A stretch of DNA of 64,000 nt from Neurospora tetraspora (lineage: Eukaryota; Ascomycota; Sordariomycetes; Sordariales; Sordariaceae): assembly GCF_033439725.1 (NCBI RefSeq), contig NW_026944385.1:4745001-4809000 (forward strand), given 5' to 3'. Under the pieces are notes generated by a model. The model searched no databases and was not told the origin of the DNA. It was given only the letters and a program-made list of their open reading frames with translations. Made by a program: the position numbers and the translations under genes. Shown piece after piece: positions 11,019 through 21,961 of the stretch; within the stretch, counting starts at the first letter, position 1; every line of letters begins with the position of its first letter.

Positions 11019-12786
11019 TTATATATTGTATAGTAAAAGGAAATTTGTTAACATTATTTTATAGAAGGATATATTCTAAAATGAATTACTTATATTTAGA
11101 GAATATATAATAAGTAAGGCAGTCCGTAAAGTGGGAGTATAAATAATTATTTTTATAGTCCTAGTAGATTTATTTATCTTCGAATTATTTTAAGGAGATA
11201 AGGTTATAAGCTATATCCGGTATTAAAATAACGTTAGGAAATTAGAGCTTTCTATTTCTATTATCGTCTTAAATTATAATTATAATAATATTATACCCCT
11301 CTATAGGAATCCGCTTATTTCCCGCCTATATATAATTATTAGTATTTAAAGGGGTAAAATTTTCGACCCGGCTAACCTTATTAAAAAATATATATTATTA
11401 TACTTAAATCGAAGATTATAAAGTCTTTTGATAGGTATATAGCGCTATATTTCGCTATAAGTATTAAAAAATTACTTTTATTTACCCGGCGACTATAAAA
11501 TTAATTATTTTAATCTTTATTGTCCTACTACGTTTGTAAACGGTTAACATCTTCTTTAAATATTTTATCCTTTTTTAAATTAGCGTACGCGCGTTTTTTA
11601 ATAGTAAGATTTTCGATTTAGCTTTTATAGGCCAATTATAACCTAATATAATAATATTTATTTAAATTATAGTCCGACTACTTATAGAATTTGTATAGAG
11701 ATCGTTATAGTCGTTTATTTACTAGTAAGGACGAAGATAAAATACGTTTATTCTTATTAATATTCTTCTTAAATTTACTATTCTTACTTATAGTTTTTCT
11801 CTGTCCTTCTACCTCCGGGCTAAGGTTTTATTCGTCGCTAGAAGCGTTCTCTTTAACGGGTTTATTATTTAATATAACTACGAATATAATATTCTTAAGT
11901 AAAGGGGTACAACCCTTTCCCTAAATAGTATTCGCTATTATTATTTTACGAAAATCTTTAATTATAATACAGAAAGAAATTTTGAAATTAAAATTTCTTT
12001 CGATCTCTTTATTATATTAGAATTAATAATTATTTTCTTAAGCAATATAAGGATTCGACCTTATAACTATGTAGAATTCTAGGAATTATAAATCTAGTTT
12101 ATTTATTCTAATAATTCTTTTAATAACATAAAAGGCTATAGTTGCTTCCTAATAAAAAATCTAATTATACTAATTATAATTAGTTTTGCTAAGGGGCTTA
12201 AGAATATTAATAAATTTAACCCGGGCAAGCTTCTTTACCTTATAGTCGTTAAAAGTAGTAAATTTACTAAGATTATCGTATTATTTCTATAAATTAATAT
12301 ATTTAATAAAATTAATTTCCTAGTAATTATTTTTAATAATTTTAAATATTTGATAATTTAATATAATCTTCTTAATACTTAAGTTAAAGAAGGTTTTAAC
12401 TTCTATATATTAATTTCATTTCTTAATTATATAATTATAATAATCGTACTTATAATAGAAATTGTAAAGCTTAGTAGCAATAAATAGAGTAATTTCCCTA
12501 TCCTTCTTAATTTCCCTAGTTTCTCTAGTAGGAACTTCCCCCTAGTAGTTAGCGATATTGGGTTTTGCTAGTTGAGTTGGCTAGAAAACGCGGTTAATTA
12601 GGTCGATATATTTCTAGAAACTTAAGTCTTAGGCTATAAAAATAAAGGCATCTTCCTAGGCTAGCTAGTCCCTAAGGCCATTAAGGGTAATACTATTAAT
12701 TTTAGTCGTAGATATTATTAGCAATCGTTTAGTCAATTATCATTGTTAGCGATAGTTTTAACGGTCGAATTAATAAGACTCTTAAT

Positions 12787-12952
12787 TGTAATATTATTAG
12801 TAATAATCGATATAGGTTCAACGTAGCTTAATTATATGTATGTGTGTAAGATTGGCTCTGTAGACTTGAAGCTCTGGCATCTGGGTAAAAATCCCGCATA
12901 TCCCAGTCCAGCTGGGCACGTGCACGCCCAGTGGATCCCCTGGCCTCTGACA
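12787..12952 (-). repeat. Right LTR of the Copia fossil (5' LTR in element orientation)
   Basis: Ungapped direct repeat of 6105-6270. Its outer half is of nearly normal base composition, so the AT shift fades across this LTR. GTTCC follows at 12953-12957. Confidence 0.85.
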
Positions 12953-12957
12953 GTTCC

Positions 12958-13508
12958 CCGCAGACGGGAGCTACAGCGCTAGGAGCGGGAGCTATATCTA
13001 GCGTCTAACAATCGGTACATTAAACAGGCCTTTCCCTGAGATACAGAACAACTCCAATCTTGTCCAGGTATCAGCTCAAAAGCTAACGAAGTCTTGAATA
13101 AAATGAATCCCAGCATGTTAATAGTAATTCATACTCTCACCTCGGAGTAATCCACAATCTGCACATCTGGCCGTGAATTGTGAATGGCCATCAAGGTGCA
13201 TCTCCAAGTACCTCCAGTTAGTCCAAAAACAAGACACCCGTCCTTCATCCCACATCTGAGCTCGCTTCAAGCTCAATGTCGCGCTGAAGAGGTTCACTTG
13301 TCACCGAGGGCATGACGTGATGTTCATGGCACACAGCAACCGCGGACAACCAATCACGGCTCCTTGATTACAGTCTTTCGTTGATCCGATCCCATCTCTC
13401 GTCGTATCGGACAGTCCATCTGAACCCTCTTCTTCACCTTTAACCCTCTCCCGCTCTTCAGTCTTCCCCATATCAGGTCTTTGCGTTGGACTGCAGCCAT
13501 CGGATGAC
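12958..13508. other. Intergenic, Copia fossil to AIF-like gene
   Basis: No supported gene. Composition returns to normal at the LTR edge. A short direct repeat CGGGAGCTA occurs near 12965-12995. No clear TATA box before 13509. Confidence 0.55.
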
Positions 13509-15359
13509 ATGATCGCACTGCCGCGTCTCTCCCGACCCCTCTCTCGACCCCTCTCGGCCTGCCAGCGACAACTTCTCTCGACCCGATCCTCTCTTTTGCG
13601 CACTCCGACGACAACACAACCAGAAACCCTCCGTCTCTTCTCTTCGACACCACATACCGCAATGGCGCAGGAATACAAGCTCAAGGGCATCACCTCTCTC
13701 GACCTCCAACCCGGCGAGAAGCACGAGGTCGAGGTTGAGGGTCTGGATGCAAAGGTCCTCCTCCTCAACGCCGCCGGCAAGACACAGGCCATCGGCCCAC
13801 GATGCACTCACTACGGGTATGTAACCTGCGGCATGTACGACTTGGCGACTTGGAATCCAATTCACTAATGCTACTCTAGTGCCCCCTTGGCTAAGGGTGT
13901 TCTCGGCCACAACGGAAAGCTGACTTGTCCCTGGCACGGAGCCTGCTTCAACACCACAACCGGCGATATCGAAAACGCCCCCGCCCTCGACGCTCTTCCT
14001 GTCTTCAAGGCCACCGAACGCGACGGCGCTGTATACATCACCGGCGATGCCGAGATGATCAAGGCCGGCCATCGCAAGCCCAAGTTCAAGTGCAAGGTTG
14101 CCGGAGCTCCCATGGCCGACAAGGTTGTCGTTGTCGGTGGTGGCTCCGGTGCTTTGGCTGCCGTTGAAGGATTGCGCGAGCTGGGCTTCTCTGGGCCCGT
14201 CACCGTGATCACCAACGAGGGCTACTTGCCCATTGACCGCCCCAAGCTCAGCAAGACGCTCATGACCGACCTCAACAAGCTGCAATGGCGCGATGCCGAA
14301 TGGTTCAAGAGCGGAGACGTCGACTTTGTCCAGGACGAGGTGGTCGGTGTCGACTTTGGCAGCAAAACGGTCAAGACCAAGTCGGGTCAACAATACCCCT
14401 ACTCTAGACTGGTCCTTGCTACCGGCGGCACCCCCAAGCTTCTGCCTCTCCAGGGCTTCCAGGTCTTGGGCAACATCTTCACTCTGCGCAATGTCCGCGA
14501 CGCCAAGAACATCAGCGAGGCTATTGGAGAGAAGGGCAAGAAAATTGTCATCATCGGTTCCTCCTTCATCGGCATGGAGCTCGCTGCTTGCACGTCCAAC
14601 GGAAATGATGTGACCATTATCGGAATGGAGAAGGAACCCTTGGAGCGCGTGCTCGGGGAGCGCGTGGGCGCCATCGTCAAGAAGAACATTGAGTCCAAGG
14701 GTGTCAAGTTCTACATGTCGGCCGGCGTCGAAAAGGCCGAGCCATCAACAGCCGACCCCTCCAAGGTTGGCTCAGTTCATCTCAAGGACGGAACCAAGCT
14801 TGATGCCGATATCGTAATTCTCGGCGTTGGTGTCTCGCCAGCTACCGAGTATCTCAATGACAATAGCGTTGTCCGCCTTGAGGATGATGGTAGCTTGAAG
14901 GTTGACGAGAACTTTTCAGTCGTTGGGCTCAAAGATGTTTACGCCATTGGTGACATTGCCTCTTATCCCTACCATGGCCCCGGTGGTGACGGCAAGTACG
15001 TCCGTATTGAGCATTACAACGTTGCTCAGAACGCCGGTCGCACAGTGGCCAACCATATCGTGCACCCCAACCTTCAGCCCGAGTTCTTTACCCCAGTGTT
15101 CTGGAGTGCCCTTGGTGCACAGCTGCGTTACTGTGGAAACTCGTACCATGGATGGGACGACCTTGTCCTCCAGGGCGAGCCTGACCAGGGCAAGTGGGTG
15201 GCTTATTACACCAAGGGAGAGACGGTTGTGGCCATGGCAAGTATGGGTAAGGATCCCGCCATGGCTCAGTGCGCCCAGATGATGCAGCTTAACAAGATGC
15301 CGAGCAAGTCACAACTGAAGGATGGACTGGATGTCCTCAGCCTTGGACCTCCTCAGTAA
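13509..15359 (+). CDS. Rieske/AIF-like mitochondrial flavoprotein oxidoreductase (AIFM3-like)
   Basis: An FAD- and NAD(P)H-dependent oxidoreductase with its own Rieske [2Fe-2S] domain, the architecture of AIFM3-type proteins. Exons are 13509-13816 and 13880-15359 (595 residues); the intron 13817-13879 starts GTATGT and ends CTAG and falls inside the Rieske site. Residues 1 to about 50 are Arg/Ser/Leu-rich without acids, a typical mitochondrial presequence. The iron-sulfur ligands are C99-x-H101 and C119-x2-H122. The FAD loop VVVVGGGSG is at 185-193, the NAD loop IVIIGSSFIG at about 325-334, YAIGDIA near 457-463, and the C-terminal reductase domain follows with FWSALGAQLRYCG. A second in-frame ATG at 13662 (residue 52) precedes the folded part and could give a cytosolic form. 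The physiological substrate is unknown; redox signalling or a cell-death role is inferred from the family. Confidence 0.92.
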
Positions 15360-15943
15360 GCCGATATTCCGTGGAGGATATTTCGAGGAGAAAGGAGGAG
15401 GCACCCAAATAATGACGGTTTATGTTGTGATGATCATTTACTACTTTCACTTAGCAGGCTACTCTAATACATAGTACGGTTCCATACATCCCATTCACAT
15501 TTCGCTTTGATGAAGATGGAGGCATATCATCAACCATGGTCGTGCTCATGTAGCCCTAACCCTGAAACAATCCAGACCATGTCCAAAATTTGTCGCCGTC
15601 GATGTTTCAGCAAAATTTCTTCCAAATTGCCGCTGCCGTCAGCTGTTTTCACCCTACGCTAGCAGCACACCGACGCCGCACATCGATCATCAACACCTAG
15701 AAATATGCTGGACGTCGGCTGAAGTAGCATAGGCGTCTCTCGTATTGTTACTCATTTATCGGACAGAAGCGCCACTATTCATTTAAAGACAGCGGGAGAC
15801 TGAATAGCTTAACCTGACAGCAGATCTGAGGACCAGCCATCGCTCTTCCTAACAACGGGCCGATCCCCCTAGTCGTGTTATATCCCTGCGTATAAGTCAA
15901 GACCCACTTATACTCCCAACGACCACCACCATCACTCATCACA
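15360..15943. other. Intergenic, AIF-like gene to first P450
   Basis: No supported gene. TATAAG at 15891-15896 is about 50 bases before the P450 start. Confidence 0.6.
15891..15896 (+). promoter_or_regulatory. TATA-like element of the first P450 gene
   Basis: TATAAG 48 bases upstream of the ATG at 15944. Position and sequence only. Confidence 0.4.
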
Positions 15944-17944
15944 ATGCCCCTCTCAACATGTCAAACCGTCCTCACGACTTCGGTCTCACTACTCCTAAAG
16001 ACATCCGCATCACTTCTCCTCCTCATAATCGTCATCATCCTCGCCATCTCAATCTACAGACTCTTCCTACACCCCCTAGCCGGTATTCCCGGTCCTCGTC
16101 TAGCCGCCCTCTCCAACATCTGGCACGCCTACCACGCCCGCAATGGCCGCATGTACCAGCTCGGCAAGACTCTGCACAAACGGTATGGACCCTTGGTGAG
16201 AGTTGGTCCTAATGAGCTCTGGTTTGATAGCAAGGAGGCGTTTAAGAGTATTTACAGTAGGCTCCCTTTTCCTTCCCATTGTTAGTGTACTAGATGCTAA
16301 CGAGGTTAAAAGGTGCGGGAAGTGGGTTTGAGAAATCAGATTTTTACCGTACGTCCCGCCACTCCCCTCCCCCTCTTCCCCCTCCCCCTCTTCTCCTACC
16401 CTTCTCCCCGGCCAGAATTTGAAGTCTAACCCCAATCCACCACAGTCTCAACCGCTCTCACCAAACCCACCCTCACCCTCCACCCCTTCAAGTTCCCCCC
16501 CTCTCCCCAAGTCCACCTCCCCGACACCCTCGACCTCCTCTCCGAGCGCTTTATGTCTCGCTACCGCCTCCAACGCCGCCTCATCGGCCCGCTCTACCAA
16601 ACCTCCTCCCTCCGCAAATTCGAACCCCAAATCGACGCCGTTTTGGGTCAAGCCATCGCCCAACTGCGCAGTCTCAAAGGACAAGAAGTCGATCTAAAGG
16701 AGTGGATGCACATCATCGCCGTCGAATGTTTGGGCGCTGTGGTGCTGGGTTGGTCGCCGGGGTATATTCGACAAAAAAATGATGGGGGGACGAGTGCGCA
16801 GGGGTATAGGGGGTGGAAGAGGAAGAGTTTGTTTGGACTTTTTCCGGGGGTTACGAAGATTGGTTTCTTGGAGGGGGGGGTGAGGGGGAAGATGGGAAAG
16901 GGGGTGGGGAGGTGGTTTTCCAACGCTTGGGGTGTTACTTTCAGCACGCCGAAGGGCTTCAAGCCGTTTTTTACGCCGGTTTATCAGAAGAGTTCGAAGC
17001 GGATCGCGGCTGCGCTTAAGGGGGAGGTGCTGGATCCGAGGGCGAAACCGTCGAAGTCGAAGAAGAACAAACCCGCCAAGCAGGCTGCAAGGCCGAATGA
17101 TTTACTGGAAGATTTGATACAGCTGCATAAATCCAAGCCTAACCTCTTCACGGAGACCTACCTCCGCCGAATGGCGACGACGAACTTTGGTGCCGGACAC
17201 GAGACGCTTTGTTCGGCTTTGACGGCTTGTATGGCGATGATCGGGACGCACGAGGCTGTTCAGGAGAGGGTGGCGGAGGAGGTTGGGAGTCATCTGAAGG
17301 AAAGTGGGAGTGGGACGGTTCCGTTTGATACTACGGCTAGACAACTGCCGTATACGTTAGCGGCGATTAAAGAGGCGCAGAGACTGCATCCGGTTATTGC
17401 TATGAGTCTTTCGAGGACCGTTCCAAGGGGGAAGGGTGGAGGGGTGGTGCTGGATGGACACTGGGTGCCGGAGGGGACGACGGTGGGGTGTAACCCCGTT
17501 TCTCTCCACCGAAATCAGGAAATCTTCGGTGTCGACGCTGATGTGTATAACCCGAGCCGGTGGCTATCCTCGTTGTCTGCCTCCAGCTCCTGCTCCATCT
17601 CCGGCTCATCGAATCCCAACTCCGAGTCCGACCCCGAGCCCGAGCCCGAACCCGAGTCTGAGTCCGGATCCACATCCACGTCCGCGACATGGACTGAAGA
17701 AAGCGAAAAGAAAAGACTAAGAGAAATGCTCCACCTAAACCTCACCTACGGCGGCGGCGCACGCACTTGCCCCGGCCGCCATCTAGCCGAACTGATTCTC
17801 TGGAAGGTGGTGCCGAGATTAGTGGCGGAGTTTCGGGTCGAGGTGACACATATGCCGGGTGAGGAGGACATGGAGAGGTATTTTATGAGTATGTTGACGG
17901 GTGTGAAGGTGAGGTTTTTGGAGAGGGAAGGTGGTGGTTCTTAG
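15944..17944 (+). CDS. Cytochrome P450 monooxygenase with acidic insert
   Basis: A membrane-anchored haem monooxygenase of unknown substrate. Exons are 15944-16256, 16313-16348 (a 36-base micro-exon) and 16446-17944, giving 615 residues; introns 16257-16312 and 16349-16445 have GTAGGC/AAAAG and GTACGT/CACAG borders with TGCTAAC and TCTAAC branch sites. Residues 14-36 form the N-terminal membrane anchor, followed by the PGPR hinge. The I-helix oxygen site is AGHET (366-370), the K-helix ExxR is EAQR (426-429), and the haem loop is YGGGARTCPG with the ligand Cys at 558. Between the PERF-like region (YNPSRW) and the haem loop lies an unusual stretch of Ser and Pro-Glu repeats (about 491-542) that lengthens the protein beyond the usual 500-550 residues. 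No partner biosynthetic gene adjoins it. Confidence 0.88.
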
Positions 17945-18134
17945 GGGAGTGAGGGATGGGGGCGAGGGGAGCGAGGAGTGGGGATAGAAGCGGGAGCAGA
18001 AGGTCGAAAAGGAAGGGGAGGGGTTGATGGAGATGCAAAAGGAGGAGGCAGTAGAGATGCAGCGAGTGAGGAGGGAGGAAAGTGATGATGGAAGGTGATA
18101 ATTGTGGTGATGGCGATGGTGTTAGTAGGTTGGA

Positions 18135-18195
18135 AAGGTGATGGTGTTGGAGATGGAGATGGAGATGATGTTGGAGATGGAGATGGAGATGATGG
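18135..18195 (+). repeat. GATGGA-type hexamer repeat
   Basis: Runs of GGAGATGGAGATGGAGATGA in imperfect tandem just downstream of the first P450 gene. Confidence 0.65.
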
Positions 18196-18499
18196 AGGAA
18201 TAGCGGTCGACCACGACAGGATTGGGGTGGTGCAGCGTTGATGACGATGACCACAAAGCTGCATGCCAATGGCAGTAGTAACAGAGAGTGCTTGTCGCAA
18301 AGAAGAACGATCGATGAGGGTGCCATGATGGGATGAGATGAAGAGGACATGTGTGATGCAATGACAAGGAGGAATCGGCGAAAGCTGATGTCCTCCCAGA
18401 ACCAGAAGCTTCGCACAATGATACAATCTCGCAAGAGGTATATAAACGAGTCTCCGTGGTCACTCTTTCGTCCTGGAAAGTGGTCATCCTAAGCCTGAG

Positions 18500-18592
18500 G
18501 AATGGCCGAAACAGATGGTGTGTCACCACTAAGGCCATGAAGGCGTGCTAGGTTCCAGGTTCGACTCCTGGCAGGACACATTTCTTTTTTTC
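18500..18592 (+). pseudogene. tRNA-like relic (T arm, B box, poly-T)
   Basis: The stretch around 18555-18571 folds as a tRNA T arm (CCAGG, loop TTCGACT, CCTGG) with a B-box match GGTTCGACTCC. CAGGACA then follows as a possible acceptor 3' strand and a T-rich tract at 18581-18592 as a Pol III terminator. AAGGCGTGC upstream resembles the end of a D arm. No 5' acceptor strand or anticodon arm of proper spacing could be found, so this is probably a broken tRNA gene or tRNA-derived fragment; an intron-bearing tRNA with unusual structure is less likely. Confidence 0.35.
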
Positions 18593-19049
18593 TTCATTTT
18601 TCTTTTGAATTTGGGGTCGTCGGTCCCTCCGTGTGCGATCAGCAATCTAAGGCGAGGTACGTACCGCACTTCCGAACGGATTGCCTGCGTACTTTCAACA
18701 GTCGTTATCGACTTCAACGGAGGACGACTTCCACTGGTGTCTAATGTTGCACTCGGAAGCGTTGGGTAGGACTGGGCGGCCGCAAATAGGGGGTTATGCC
18801 GAGGGAGATATAGGCTTGCTATCGTCATTGGAAGCAATTATTGACACAGCAAAATAATCCGTCCTGTCGTGCACCGATAGTCTAGCAGTATCAAGGGCTG
18901 GGTCTCACTCATCCACTTCCACCGCAGACGCCACAACGGCCACGGAACAAAAACCGAGACCTGTGATTGAATGATGCTTCAACCGTTATCGTTTCACCCC
19001 CAGCAATCTGTGTAACTTACCTTTAGAGTCGTGCACCATGGGATAATGG

Positions 19050-19056
19050 TATAAAG
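19050..19056 (+). promoter_or_regulatory. TATA box of the second P450 gene
   Basis: TATAAAG 108 bases upstream of the ATG at 19158. Confidence 0.45.
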
Positions 19057-19157
19057 TCGAGCCTATATCGCCAACACTGTGTTCAAGTTCGAGCTCAAGT
19101 TCCCTCCCAGTCTGATCTGGCAGTTTGGCTCTCTCTGAAAGCACTACCATCGCCAAA

Positions 19158-20840
19158 ATGCTCCAAGAACTCCTTTCCATCGCCCAAGGGCCCTACGCCC
19201 TACCCATTTTGGCCGTCTCCCTCGTGACCTACCTCTTGGTTTCCACCATCATCACCTACCGCCGTCTCTCCCACTTCCCCGGTCCCTTCCTCGGCTCCTT
19301 CTCCCCCCTCTTCATGCTGAAAGTGTGGTTCTCCGGCCACCACGCCGACGGCTACAGCCGGCTCAACCAGCAATACCAATCCCCCCTTGTTCGCATCGGC
19401 CCGCAAGACCTCATCACCGATGACCCGGCCATCATCCGCCACATGAACGGCGCCCGCTCCGCCTGGGGCCGATCAATTTGGTACCGCGCCATGACGTTCG
19501 ACCCGCGCGGTGGTTCGCTGTTCGACGAGCCCGACACAAAGACGCACGATCTGTTCAAAGCGCGCCTGTCTTTCGGATATAGCGGGCGTGAGAACCCGGG
19601 CTTGGAAAGTGATATCGACGAGGTAATCGGCACGTTGATTCGCTACATCAAGGACCGCTACATCTCCGACGACGAACGGGGCGTGCTGAAGAAGATGGAC
19701 CTGGCTAAGGTGATGCAGTTCTTCACGCTGGACGTGATCACGCGTATCGCGTACGGGAAGGAGTTCGGCTCGTTGGAGACGGACTCGGACCTGTTCGGGT
19801 GGATGAGCACGATCAGGAAGGCGGCGCCGGTTAATGCGCTGATGGCGGAGCACCCGCTGGTGAGGAAGATCTTCATGTCCAAGTGGTTTTTGCAGTGGTT
19901 TGGGCCGAAGCATAGTGATGCCGACGGCATGGGGAGGGTGATGGGCATGGCGAGGGAGATTGTGGCGAGGAGGTTTGGCGAGAAGGCGGAGGATCGGAAG
20001 GATATGTTGGGGAGCTTTGTTAGACATGGGATTGAGCAGCAGGCGTGCGAGGTTGAGGTCCTTTTTCAGATTGGAGCGGGTAGCGATACGACGACGGTGG
20101 CGATCAGGTCGACCATGTTCCATTTGGCGACGAGCAAGAAGGCGTATGTGCGGTTGCAGGAGGAGATTGATAAGGCGGTTAGGGAGGGCAAGATTTCAAG
20201 TCCGGTCAGAGCGGAGGAGGGGAAGCAGTTGGAGTACTTGCAGGTATGTCCGAGTGGTTGAGAACCTTGATGGCTGGCGAATAACCCTAACCCCTCTTAC
20301 CAACACAGGCATGCATCTACGAAGGACTGCGCATGCAACCTCCTTTCTCGGGTTTATTGATGAAGTCACCTCCCAAGGGCGGAGATACCATCAACGGCAT
20401 GTTCATTCCCGAGGGCACTCGCGTCGGCCACAACGTCGGCGGTCTGATCCAGAGGAAGGATGTCTTTGGCGACGATGCCGAGATCTTCCGCCCGGAGAGA
20501 TGGCTGAATGTCGACCCGGCCAAGAGGCTGGAGATGCAGCAAGTCACCGAGATGGTGTTTGGCTATGGCAGGTGGGCGTGCTTGGGGAAGCCTGTGGCGC
20601 TGATGGAGTTGAGCAAGGTGTTCGTCGAGGTAAGCAACTACACCACCTTCTGATATAGGTACTCGTTGGTGGTCCCGATACTGACCAGCGCCCCCTGCCT
20701 TACACTAGTTCTTCCGTCGCTTCGATCTCCAGCTCGTGGAGCCCAAGAACCCGTGGCGCGAATTTAATGTCAATCTCTTCTTCCAGTCCGACTTGTGGGT
20801 GAAGATCACGGAGCGGTTCCCGGAGGGGGAGAAGGCCTGA
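19158..20840 (+). CDS. Cytochrome P450, pisatin demethylase/benzoate hydroxylase-like
   Basis: A microsomal P450 resembling fungal pisatin-demethylase-type enzymes that act on aromatic plant compounds; the substrate is inferred from family only. Exons are 19158-20243, 20309-20629 and 20709-20840 (512 residues). Introns are 20244-20308 (GTATGT/CACAG) and 20630-20708 (GTAAGC/CTAG). The true ATG is at 19158, because the upstream extension starts with a non-ATG codon. Residues 13-33 form the membrane anchor, then HFPGPFLG. The I-helix site is AGSDTTT (307-313), the K-helix ExxR is EGLR (367-370), and the haem loop is FGYGRWACLG (446-455) with Cys453. All core motifs are intact. Unlike the first P450, it has no low-complexity insert, so the two are not recent duplicates. 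Confidence 0.92.
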
Positions 20841-21961
20841 ACAGCGAATCACGGTACAATAGTCATTCGTCAATTGATCGAGTTCATATTGGCCTTGGGA
20901 ATTATATGCAAGTAATCGCTTGTGATGATGTGGATGGGCGATGGCTGCCTGCCGAAAGAACGCGCTTAGTCGTCCCTGACCAGACCCAGCGCCAGATCTT
21001 GTGAAGTTTGAACAATCAACCAGAAACCACCAACCCGACATCATCGTCACCGCTGTCCGATACGCGAATCGAAACCCGAGAATCCGTGCGCCATACCAGC
21101 CAGCGAATGACCAAGCTCTTTGGCCTTCCTCCCACACGAGGCTTCTGCTACTCGACAGACCCTGATCCCACATCACAAAACAGTGTAGTCCTGTGCGATT
21201 GCCAGACCTCTGCCAACGAGGACTGATTCGACATCTTCGACGTGCTCTGCAAGACGGACCCCCGGGACGGTCCCGCCCTGAGCGCGTTCCGCCGTGGCAA
21301 CGTTTGAACCGCTACTATAACTGCGCTGGGGCCACTGGTCCACGACATCCAGAACGCGTAACAATTCCCTTTGCACGACTAAAGCTTCCGCTTCACGCTA
21401 CGAGATACACGCGACAGTACGACCGGATCGCCTATACGACACCGCGTTCCCTAGCACTACCAAGACCCCGAACCAAGTCGAATCAGATATGACTCTACAG
21501 AGCAAATTCCGAAGTTGCCGCGGCGCCGAATACAGACGAAGGGCCTGATACGGCTGAGATTTATACACAACAAGGGCCGGCACTGCCTGTGGATGGCGAA
21601 CAAATAACGAGAGAACTCCAACTGATTTTGCAATGTGCAGTTCAATTTCAAACGGCCACTGAGCGCCCCCGCCTATACCTATGCATCTAACCAACGCTCC
21701 ATGAATACCTTTGCGGCTGAGAACTCGAGATCGTGTCACTCAAACTCCGCTCCCGTACTACCACAGAAACCTGCATCACCTGGTCGAAATTTCCAAAAAG
21801 GCCAACGGATCACAACCTCAAACCATCACTCCAACTTACAAGATGTTAACTTACAGCATGACTGTAGTTAGCGGTCGGCTCTAGACTCCCCTCACCTTTT
21901 ACACGAGTTTGCAACACGACATGGTCTTTTCGTAAACGCAAAGAAAGTTCGCGAGGGCGTT
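20841..21961. other. Intergenic, second P450 to helix-tail gene A
   Basis: No supported gene. Open frames up to 158 codons exist on the minus strand (20700-21176), but the right part of that one is antisense to the last P450 exon and none has recognisable features. Confidence 0.55.

Larger units (their letters stand above)
6105..12952 (-). mobile_element. Fossil Ty1/Copia LTR retrotransposon, minus strand, broken
   Basis: An LTR element of about 6.85 kb. Two direct repeats of 166 bp form its ends (6105-6270 and 12787-12952), and GTTCC stands directly outside each end (6100-6104 and 12953-12957), a 5-bp target duplication as expected from integrase. In the minus orientation the LTR starts with TGTCAGAGG. 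A degraded reverse-transcriptase active-site region is recognisable on the minus strand around 7500, with the polymerase in the left third and the gag end to the right near 12700, which gives Copia-like order. The interior is strongly AT-rich and has many breaks throughout, in a pattern expected of RIP. It is therefore a dead fossil, old enough to carry two inserted or less affected segments (8793-9523 and about 10529-11018). Confidence 0.85.
17945..19157. other. Intergenic between the two P450 genes
   Basis: No supported protein gene. It holds a GATGGA-type hexamer run (about 18135-18195), a tRNA-like relic (about 18500-18592) and a TATA box at 19050-19056 for the second P450. Minus-strand frames over 17883-18538 are Ser/His/Pro-rich products of the repeat strand. 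Confidence 0.6.

Noticed and set aside
13473-14393. 306-codon minus-strand frame over the AIF-like gene
   Set aside because: It is antisense to a gene with clear Rieske, FAD and NAD motifs; codon bias of that gene opens the opposite strand.
17883-18538. Three overlapping minus-strand frames (138-183 codons) rich in Ser, His and Pro
   Set aside because: They arise from GATGGA-type repeats and GA-rich DNA after the first P450 gene; no domain or splice support.
18470-18578. Intron-bearing tRNA using GTCCTGG at 18470 as 5' acceptor strand
   Set aside because: Only six pairs form, and no A box or anticodon arm of the right spacing follows.
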